From: Pseudomonadota bacterium | Lineage (GTDB): Bacteria; Pseudomonadota; Gammaproteobacteria; JAKAQQ01 | DNA: 5,168 nucleotides | Direction: 5' to 3' | NCBI GenBank assembly: GCA_021828425.1 | Contig: JAKARN010000133.1 | Location: forward strand, 1-5,168 | In this document: positions 1 through 5,168 of the stretch, piece after piece | Layout: each line of letters starts with the position of its first letter | How positions within the stretch are numbered: position 1 is the stretch's first letter | Notes under the pieces: generated by a model | The model's input: the letters and a program-made list of their open reading frames with translations, nothing else | What the model was told of the DNA's origin: nothing | Databases searched by the model: none | Translations under genes and position numbers: made by a program

Positions 1-6
1 GAGGGC

Positions 7-33
7 TTGCCGGGCTTGTCACTTCGCTATACC
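7..33 (+). promoter_or_regulatory. Weak sigma70-like promoter candidate upstream of pilT
   Basis: TTGCCG (7-12) and TATACC (28-33) resemble -35 and -10 boxes, but the spacer is only 15 bases, shorter than the preferred 16-18, and neither box is a full consensus match. A 7-base direct repeat, GGGCTTG, sits at 3-9 and 12-18 and overlaps the proposed -35 box; it may be chance. No sigma54-type GG-N10-GC element is evident. The true promoter may lie left of the window. Confidence 0.2.
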
Positions 34-58
34 TTGTAGGGAGCCCTGATGTTAACCC

Positions 59-65
59 AGGAAAG
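59..65 (+). promoter_or_regulatory. Ribosome binding site of pilT
   Basis: AGGAAAG is a good Shine-Dalgarno match ending 5 bases before the ATG at 71. It supports that ATG as the start, although it makes the protein about 8 residues longer at the N-terminus than Pseudomonas-type PilT. I see no other ATG, GTG or TTG in frame between 71 and the conserved SDLH segment. Confidence 0.65.
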
Positions 66-70
66 TTTTC

Positions 71-1141
71 ATGCCTGAAGAAGCCATTCGCATCCTTGAT
101 ATAGCCCAGCTTTTGGAGTTCGGCGTACGAAACAACGCCTCCGACCTCCATATTTCCGCCGGCGAGCCCCCGATGATCCGGGTCGATGGAGACATCCGAC
201 GAATCAATTTGCCGCCCCTCGATGGAAAGAAAGTGCATGACATGATCTACGACATTATGAACGATAAACAAAGGAAGCACTTTGAGGAATTCATGGATTG
301 CGATTTTTCTTTTGAAATCAGTAAGCTAGCACGGTTCCGGGTCAACGCGTTCAATCAACGCAGGGGGCCAGGTGCAGTCTTCCGTACCATTCCCTCCGAT
401 GTCAAGACACTCGAGGATCTCGCCAGTCCGCCGACCTTCAAGGAACTCGTATTGCGACCCCGTGGGCTTGTCCTGGTCACCGGGCCAACCGGGTCCGGGA
501 AGTCGACGACGCTCGCCGCCATGGTCAACCACGTCAACGAAAGTGTCATGTCCCACATTCTCACGATCGAGGACCCGATCGAGTTCGTGCACCAATCCAA
601 GAAGTGTATTATCAACCAGAGGGAGATCCATGAGCACGCGCTCGGATTCGCAGAGGCCTTGCGTGCCGGATTGCGTGAAGATCCGGACGTGATTTTAGTA
701 GGTGAAATGCGTGATCTCGAAACCATCCGTCTGGCTCTCACAGCCGCCGAAACCGGTCACTTGGTTTTTGCAACCCTGCACACGAGTTCTGCCGCCAAGA
801 CAGTCGACCGTATCGTTGATGTCTTCCCGGCTGCCGAGAAGGATATGGTCCGCACCATGCTTTCCGAGTCACTGCAGGCTGTCATCTCGCAAACCTTGCT
901 CAAAAAGGTCGGCGGTGGACGGATTGCTGCCTACGAAATCATGACAGCCACTCCTGCGATCCGCAACCTGATTCGGGAAAACAAAGTAGCCCAGATGTAC
1001 TCGGCCATCCAGACTGGGCAGGCACACGGCATGCAAACGTTGGACCAGTGCCTGTCTGAGTTGCTCCGCCGGGGCGCCATCACACGGGAGCAAGCTCGCA
1101 TCAAGGCAACCAACAAAGAGCTGTTCGCCCCAGGGGGATAA
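71..1141 (+). CDS. pilT: Type IV pilus retraction ATPase PilT
   Basis: This is the 356-residue cytoplasmic hexameric motor that powers depolymerisation of the type IVa pilus at the inner-membrane platform (PilC), driving twitching, surface sensing and DNA uptake. The N-terminal PAS-like domain (about 10-115) has the family's ASDLH and PPMIRVDGD segments. The RecA-like core has Walker A GPTGSGKST (138-146), the Asp box TIEDPIEFVH (165-174), Walker B DVILVGEMRD with catalytic E212, and the His box TGHLVFATLHT (228-238, H230 and H237). The C-terminal AIRNLIRE motif (296-303), needed for retraction in studied PilT proteins, is intact and marks this copy as true PilT and not PilU or the assembly ATPase PilB. 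Usual length is about 345. The stop lies 3 bases before the next gene, so the pair is almost certainly cotranscribed. The family call is very secure. Confidence 0.97.
   Translation: MPEEAIRILDIAQLLEFGVRNNASDLHISAGEPPMIRVDGDIRRINLPPLDGKKVHDMIYDIMNDKQRKHFEEFMDCDFSFEISKLARFRVNAFNQRRGPGAVFRTIPSDVKTLEDLASPPTFKELVLRPRGLVLVTGPTGSGKSTTLAAMVNHVNESVMSHILTIEDPIEFVHQSKKCIINQREIHEHALGFAEALRAGLREDPDVILVGEMRDLETIRLALTAAETGHLVFATLHTSSAAKTVDRIVDVFPAAEKDMVRTMLSESLQAVISQTLLKKVGGGRIAAYEIMTATPAIRNLIRENKVAQMYSAIQTGQAHGMQTLDQCLSELLRRGAITREQARIKATNKELFAPGG
1133..1138 (+). promoter_or_regulatory. Ribosome binding site of pilU inside the end of pilT
   Basis: GGGGGA is a purine-rich Shine-Dalgarno sequence 6 bases before the ATG at 1145. 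It lies inside the last codons of pilT. Ribosomes finishing pilT would stop next to this site, which favours translational coupling of the two motors. Confidence 0.6.
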
Positions 1142-1144
1142 TTC

Positions 1145-2320
1145 ATGGACCGTGAACAAGCCATTAAGTTCGTCCACGATTTGCTGCGCATCATGACCCA
1201 GCGCAGAGCCTCGGATCTCTTCATCGCAGCTGATTTCCCACCCGCCATGAAGATTGATGGTGAGGTCAAACCGGTATCCGACCGTCCCTTTACTGCGGAA
1301 CAGTCGGGTGTGATTGTCCGTGCCCTTTTCAATGACCGGCAGTCCCGCGAGTTCGATGCAACCAAGGAAATCAGTTTCGCAATAGCGCCGAAGGGGATTG
1401 GTCGGTTCCGGGTCAGTGCCTACGTCGAACAGGGACGGTTGGGTGCAGTTCTCCGCACGATTAATACACAGGTCCCCACAGTTGCCGAACTTGAGCTTCC
1501 ACGGATCCTGGAAGACATCTCTCTCACCAAACGCGGGCTCGTGCTGGTGGTCGGAGCAACCGGCTCGGGAAAATCTACCACTCTGGCGGCTATGATCCAT
1601 CACCGGAATATTGTTGCTCATGACCACATTGTTACCATTGAGGATCCCATTGAGTATGTCCACGGTCATGGATCCTGCCTGGTCACCCAGCGCGAACTGG
1701 GCGTGGATACCGAATCTTGGGGGGCCGCCCTCAAAAATACACTGCGACAAGCGCCTGACGTCATCTTGATTGGGGAGATTCGAGATCCTGAAACCATGTC
1801 ATACGCCGTTGAGTTCGCCGAAACCGGACACCTCTGTCTCAGCACCCTGCATGCCAACAATGCCAACCAAGCCTTGGACCGAATCATTAATCTCTATCCC
1901 AAAGAACGGCGTCAGCAGTTGCTCATGGACCTTTCGCTGAACCTCAAAGCCATGGTCTCCCAGCGCCTCCTCCGACGGGCAAGCGGTACCGGCCGAGTGG
2001 CAGCCTTGGAAATCCTGGTCAACACGCCGTTGGCCGCTGACCTGATCTTCAAGGGTGAAATTGCCGAGCTCAAGGAACTAATGGCAAAGTCAGTCAACGC
2101 TGGTATGCAAACATTCGACCAAGCGATTTTTGACCTTTACGAGAACGGTACCATTAGCTACGAGGAGGCACTCCGCAATGCCGACTCACAGAATGAGCTA
2201 CGCCTCCGGATTAAGCTCGAAAGCAAACGGGCTTCACGACCAGACGATTCCGAGCTTGATCAGCTTCATTTATCGGAACCGGAAACGGCGCAACCCAAGT
2301 CACTTCGTCCCGGAAAATAA
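1145..2320 (+). CDS. pilU: Type IV pilus retraction-associated ATPase PilU
   Basis: This 391-residue protein is a PilT paralogue. In Pseudomonas and Vibrio, PilU is an accessory retraction ATPase that needs PilT and adds force. Visible motifs: RRASDLFIAA (20-29) in the N-terminal domain, Walker A GATGSGKST (137-145), Asp box TIEDPIEYVH (164-173), Walker B DVILIGEIRD with E211, and His box TGHLCLSTLHA (227-237). LKNTLRQAPDVILIGEIR, HANNANQALDRII and the ADSQNELRLRIKL segment (346-358) are PilU-type. The PilT AIRNLIRE motif is replaced by PLAADLIFKGE (295-305), as expected for PilU. Length fits the family (about 380). After residue 360 comes a hydrophilic, charged tail that is probably disordered; PilU proteins often carry one. 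Its position just after pilT matches the common pilT-pilU order. Confidence 0.94.
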   Translation: MDREQAIKFVHDLLRIMTQRRASDLFIAADFPPAMKIDGEVKPVSDRPFTAEQSGVIVRALFNDRQSREFDATKEISFAIAPKGIGRFRVSAYVEQGRLGAVLRTINTQVPTVAELELPRILEDISLTKRGLVLVVGATGSGKSTTLAAMIHHRNIVAHDHIVTIEDPIEYVHGHGSCLVTQRELGVDTESWGAALKNTLRQAPDVILIGEIRDPETMSYAVEFAETGHLCLSTLHANNANQALDRIINLYPKERRQQLLMDLSLNLKAMVSQRLLRRASGTGRVAALEILVNTPLAADLIFKGEIAELKELMAKSVNAGMQTFDQAIFDLYENGTISYEEALRNADSQNELRLRIKLESKRASRPDDSELDQLHLSEPETAQPKSLRPGK

Positions 2321-2348
2321 TCTCCTGCCAACTCCCCGATACCCTGTC

Positions 2349-2353
2349 TGGAA
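2349..2353 (+). promoter_or_regulatory. Weak ribosome binding site of the third ATPase gene
   Basis: TGGAA, within TCTGGAAAC, lies 6 bases before the ATG at 2360 and is a modest Shine-Dalgarno match. The 39-base gap after pilU (2321-2359) shows no hairpin with a T-run, so I see no terminator between the genes. Confidence 0.4.
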
Positions 2354-2359
2354 ACTTAG

Positions 2360-3415
2360 ATGAATCTAGAACCTTATCTGCGCCTGATGGCCGAAAGAGC
2401 CGCCTCGGATTTGTACCTGACCACAGGCTCGCCCATCAAGATCCGAGTCCAAGGGAGAGTTCTATCTGTGGGCCGGACTCCACTCGACGAATCGATGATC
2501 AGGGAAGCGACCCTTGGCATCATGAATGAAGCACTGATCAACCAGTTCGAGAATCGTCACCAAGCTGAATTCCCCCTGGAAATTACCGGAGTAGGGCGTT
2601 ACCGGGTGAATGTGTTTCTCGAACGAGGCCGGGTTGCCATGGCCATCCGTTTTATTCCGATCAAGATCCCTGAATTGGACACCTTGGGGTTACCTGGAGT
2701 TTTGAAGGAGCTGATTCGTGCACCAAGAGGACTCATCCTTGTCGTGGGCGCGACAGGTGCTGGGAAATCCACAACCCTGGCTTCCTTGATTGACTACCGT
2801 AATGCACACCAGGCGGACCATATTCTCACCATTGAGGATCCCATCGAGTACGTCTACGAAAACCGCCTCTCGATTGTGAATCAACGTGAGGTCGGGAACG
2901 ACGTTCTGAGTTACGCAGATGCCTTGCGTAGCGCATTGCGCGCGACACCCGATGTTCTGCTTATTGGTGAAATTCGGGACTCAGAGACCATGTCTGCCGC
3001 AGTTGAAATGGCCGCGACGGGCCACCTCACCTTGGCCACACTCCATACCAGCAATGCCCATCAGACCCTTGAACGGATCCTCAACTTGTACTCCGAATCG
3101 GCCCAGAAACTGGTACTGACTGACCTTTCAATCAACATGCGGGCAATCATCGCCCAGCGGCTGGTTCCCAATGTGGATGCGAAACTGGTTGCAGCTGTCG
3201 AAATCCTGCTCAATACCCCACATATGGCGGACTTGATTCACAAGGGAGAACTCGGTATGTTGCGTGAAGCCATGGAGTCGAGCCATGAAATTGGAATGCA
3301 AACATTCGATACGGCGCTCTACCAGCTCTACCGGGACGGCATCATTGACCTCAAGACCGGACTGAACTATGCCGATTCCCGAACCAACCTTGAAAACAAG
3401 ATCCGTTTCGGCTGA
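2360..3415 (+). CDS. Second PilU-like retraction ATPase (PilT/PilU family)
   Basis: This 351-residue protein is a third PilT/PilU-family ATPase in a row. Motifs in order: AASDLYLTTG (14-23), Walker A GATGAGKST (130-138), Asp box TIEDPIEYVY (157-166), Walker B DVLLIGEIRD with E204 (198-207), and His box TGHLTLATLHT (220-230, H222 and H229). All ATP-hydrolysis residues are present, so it should be active. The C-terminus is PilU-like: NTPHMADLIHKGEL (285-298), then GMQTFD and NYADSRTNLENKIRFG. It lacks PilT's AIRNLIRE and also the charged tail of the upstream PilU. Differences from both neighbours include Y for H at the end of the Asp box (Y166) and LYSES (243-247) where the others have a YP or FP pair. 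It is probably a diverged duplicate within the same operon. Whether it drives retraction alone, with PilT, or another motor is unknown; I give no symbol because naming of extra copies varies. Confidence 0.88.
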   Translation: MNLEPYLRLMAERAASDLYLTTGSPIKIRVQGRVLSVGRTPLDESMIREATLGIMNEALINQFENRHQAEFPLEITGVGRYRVNVFLERGRVAMAIRFIPIKIPELDTLGLPGVLKELIRAPRGLILVVGATGAGKSTTLASLIDYRNAHQADHILTIEDPIEYVYENRLSIVNQREVGNDVLSYADALRSALRATPDVLLIGEIRDSETMSAAVEMAATGHLTLATLHTSNAHQTLERILNLYSESAQKLVLTDLSINMRAIIAQRLVPNVDAKLVAAVEILLNTPHMADLIHKGELGMLREAMESSHEIGMQTFDTALYQLYRDGIIDLKTGLNYADSRTNLENKIRFG

Positions 3416-3509
3416 ATATTCAACCGTCCCCGTATCTCTCCGCATCATTCCAAGAGTTCTGGGAGTCGGGAGCCTTGTCGCGCTTTGCCTGCTACCGGCC
3501 TTCGGAGCC
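3369..3509 (+). other. Predicted Sec signal peptide of the S9-like protein
   Basis: Residues 1-29 form a long n-region with basic residues near the end (R25 and R29). Residues 30-43 are hydrophobic (VLGVGSLVALCLLP). Small residues at 44-48 (AFGAG) offer a cleavage site. Cys40 is preceded by VAL, which does not fit a lipobox, so a soluble periplasmic or exported protein is more likely than a lipoprotein. The exact cleavage point and the length of the n-region depend on the uncertain start codon. Confidence 0.6.
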
Positions 3510-5168
3510 GGCCCCACCAAGACGATAAAGAGTGGCACTTCCCTGGTTGCGCCCGGCTTTGCCAATTCCCGCGCCATCCATGTCAGTCTATCCCCCAACG
3601 GCCATTGGCTGGCCATCGCAGGGTATTTCGGTGCTGCCCACCAAGAAGGACTGGCTCTCCTCAACCTGAGGGAGCCCCGCTATGACCAGCGCCTGCACGT
3701 AGTCCGCAAAAGCCAGATCAACCATCTACGGTGGGCAGGGCCCCACGTTCTGCTAGCCACGACCCGGATCAAGCTGCCAGGCTACCGCAAAACCCTTCGG
3801 AGTGGAGAGATTTGGGCCATCCACCTGATTCATCATCACGCCCAAAGTAGCCTCCTTGCCGGATATCGGAAACAAGGCCTTGCGTTCAACATCGCTATTT
3901 ACCTGATCCTGTCCCCACTCGACCATGATCCAGACCGGGTGGTAGTCGAGCGCTATTCTTCCGTTGACCTTGCACCGGAGACCGACATCCTAAATGTCCA
4001 AACCGGCCTCATGCTGCGTGGGATCCATAGTCCACTGACAAACGGACAACTATTAACCGACAACGACGGGCATGTGCGTCTAGCCTTCGGTACGAACGCA
4101 CTCACCGGACAAATCGAGTTATGGTTCCGGAAACCACATACCCTGGAATGGAAGAATTTGAGCTTTCTCCTCAAGAACTTTGGGCCGGCATCAAATGTGA
4201 GACCCCTCGGGTTTCTACCTGGCAATCGCCACTTTTACCTCCTCCGGACCAGTCATTACGGCACCCTTGGGCTTTATGCCGTAAACCCTGACAACGGGAG
4301 AGAAACCCGGCTCTATGTCAATCCCAAAAACGATATCCTGAGGATTGCCCGGTCGCCCTCCGGGCGGGTTTATGCGGTCTGGGTGGGGATCCAGAAACCA
4401 CACTGGGTTGTGATTGCCCCCAAAAACCGCGAAGCCGAATGGCTTAGATTACTTTCACCGGTCTTCCGCAACCAGCGGGTCACCATCCGGGACGTCACCC
4501 GTGATCGCACCATGGCTTTGATCCGCGTCCGGGGAGATCGCAATGCGGGAGAATACTATCTCTTCGATCCCAAAAGACACCTCTTGCGATATCTCCTGAG
4601 TACACAACCGGGAATAGCGCCACCTGAACTGTCTTCTTGGCACACGTTCATGCTCCCTTGGCGTGGCCTCAAAGAACCGGTCTATCTGGCTTATCCGCAC
4701 GGTCCGGCCCGTGACCGCAAGGGTTTGGTCGTCTGGATCCATGGGCACCCCTTCGAGGAAGGCATACGCTGGCGTTCTGATCCTCGCCTCCAAGAACTCA
4801 CACGCCATGGTTTCGTAGTTATGGAAGTTGACTACCCGGGTTCCTTTGGCCGTGGGAAAGTCTGGCGCCAACTGGGGTACCACCAATGGGGTAGAACCAT
4901 GCTGGATGGGATCTGGGCCGCAGTTCGCTGGGTGGCTGGACAGCACGGGATCCCCTTTGGCCGGCTGGCTCTGGCAGGGCATGGTTACGGCGGATATGCC
5001 GCACTCATGCTCGGAGCCGAGCACCCCAGGCAGGTTCGGGCAATCGTGAGCCTGAACGGCATTTATGAACTGTCGTTGCTGAGAACGCCTGAGGAGCGAT
5101 TATGGCGTTCGCCTTTTGGCAGGCGGTTCCTGAATACGGTACTTGGGCATCAACACCTCAAGATCGGA
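3369..5168 (+). CDS. Secreted S9 (prolyl oligopeptidase-like) family protein lacking the nucleophile serine, 3' end cut by window
   Basis: An open frame of 600 codons runs off the right edge. Layout: signal peptide (about 1-47), a beta-propeller-like region of repeated strands (about 55-430, e.g. SLSPNGHWLAIAG), then an alpha/beta-hydrolase domain. The latter shows VVWIHGHP (454-461, oxyanion-hole region), DYPGSFGRG (488-496), which matches the NYRGS-GYG segment of acylaminoacyl-peptidase-type S9 proteins, and LAGHGYGGYAAL around residue 539. S9 enzymes have GxSxGG there. Here codon GGT (4983-4985) gives Gly in place of the serine, so normal peptidase or esterase activity is doubtful. The Asp and His of the triad would lie past the window. 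The start is uncertain: ATG 3369 overlaps the previous gene by 47 bases and has no clear Shine-Dalgarno; TTG 3390 is the only other standard start before the hydrophobic core. Substrate and role are unknown; a binding or pseudoenzyme role is inference. Confidence 0.82.
   Translation, partial: MPIPEPTLKTRSVSAEYSTVPVSLRIIPRVLGVGSLVALCLLPAFGAGPTKTIKSGTSLVAPGFANSRAIHVSLSPNGHWLAIAGYFGAAHQEGLALLNLREPRYDQRLHVVRKSQINHLRWAGPHVLLATTRIKLPGYRKTLRSGEIWAIHLIHHHAQSSLLAGYRKQGLAFNIAIYLILSPLDHDPDRVVVERYSSVDLAPETDILNVQTGLMLRGIHSPLTNGQLLTDNDGHVRLAFGTNALTGQIELWFRKPHTLEWKNLSFLLKNFGPASNVRPLGFLPGNRHFYLLRTSHYGTLGLYAVNPDNGRETRLYVNPKNDILRIARSPSGRVYAVWVGIQKPHWVVIAPKNREAEWLRLLSPVFRNQRVTIRDVTRDRTMALIRVRGDRNAGEYYLFDPKRHLLRYLLSTQPGIAPPELSSWHTFMLPWRGLKEPVYLAYPHGPARDRKGLVVWIHGHPFEEGIRWRSDPRLQELTRHGFVVMEVDYPGSFGRGKVWRQLGYHQWGRTMLDGIWAAVRWVAGQHGIPFGRLALAGHGYGGYAALMLGAEHPRQVRAIVSLNGIYELSLLRTPEERLWRSPFGRRFLNTVLGHQHLKIG

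Noticed and set aside
49..78. Tiny open frame (9 codons) overlapping the pilT start, a possible leader peptide
   Set aside because: It lacks a convincing ribosome binding site and attenuator structure, and a frame this short is expected by chance.
869..1750. Long open frame on the minus strand (293 codons) crossing the pilT-pilU junction
   Set aside because: It is antisense to two strongly conserved ATPase genes and covers parts of both; its protein has no recognisable domain, and its openness follows from the codon usage of the real genes.
2321..2359. Possible terminator or separate promoter between pilU and the third ATPase gene
   Set aside because: No stem-loop followed by a T-run and no convincing -35/-10 pair is visible in these 39 bases.
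3474..3490. Possible lipoprotein lipobox around Cys40 of the S9-like protein
   Set aside because: The residues before the cysteine are V-A-L; a lipobox needs a small residue (G, A or S) directly before the cysteine.
3128..3664. Minus-strand open frame of 178 codons over the third ATPase / S9-like junction
   Set aside because: It overlaps the conserved C-terminus of the ATPase and the signal peptide of the next gene; no domain or ribosome binding site supports it.
4455..5024. Minus-strand open frame of 189 codons within the S9-like gene
   Set aside because: The plus-strand frame shows a coherent S9 hydrolase fold across the whole stretch, so this is a shadow frame.

Overview
This window looks like a chromosomal piece of a Gram-negative bacterium with type IVa pili. 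The most likely group is a gamma- or betaproteobacterium or a close relative such as Acidithiobacillia. That rests on how closely the first protein follows Pseudomonas-type PilT and the second follows PilU. The genus cannot be fixed from the sequence alone. Base composition is moderately GC-rich by eye and even along the window. I see no transposase, integrase, tRNA, rRNA, CRISPR array or other sign of a mobile or defence island.

All four genes lie on the + strand, packed head to tail. Positions 1-70 are a short leader with a good ribosome binding site and at best a weak promoter candidate. Then come pilT (71-1141), pilU (1145-2320, only 3 bases later) and a second PilU-like ATPase gene (2360-3415, after a 39-base gap with no terminator). 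The last is a large secreted prolyl-oligopeptidase-like (S9 family) gene, starting about 3369 inside the end of the third ATPase gene and running off the right edge. The arrangement suggests one transcript with translational coupling. No stretch over 300 bases lacks a gene.

The first three products are hexameric cytoplasmic ATPases of the GspE/PilT superfamily. PilT is the main motor that depolymerises the pilus. PilU is known in Pseudomonas and Vibrio as an accessory retraction ATPase that works through PilT. All three paralogues keep Walker A, Asp box, Walker B glutamate and His box, so each looks able to hydrolyse ATP. The third copy is clearly diverged and may tune retraction force, switch conditions or pair with another motor. 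The fourth protein carries a signal peptide, so it should act in the periplasm or outside the cell, not with the ATPases.

Two points deserve a second look. One is the run of three retraction-type ATPase genes instead of the usual pilT-pilU pair. The other is the S9-like protein, whose nucleophile elbow reads GHGYGG: the catalytic serine is replaced by glycine. Together with an altered HGHP oxyanion-hole motif, this suggests a pseudo-hydrolase encoded next to, and translationally overlapping, pilus motor genes.
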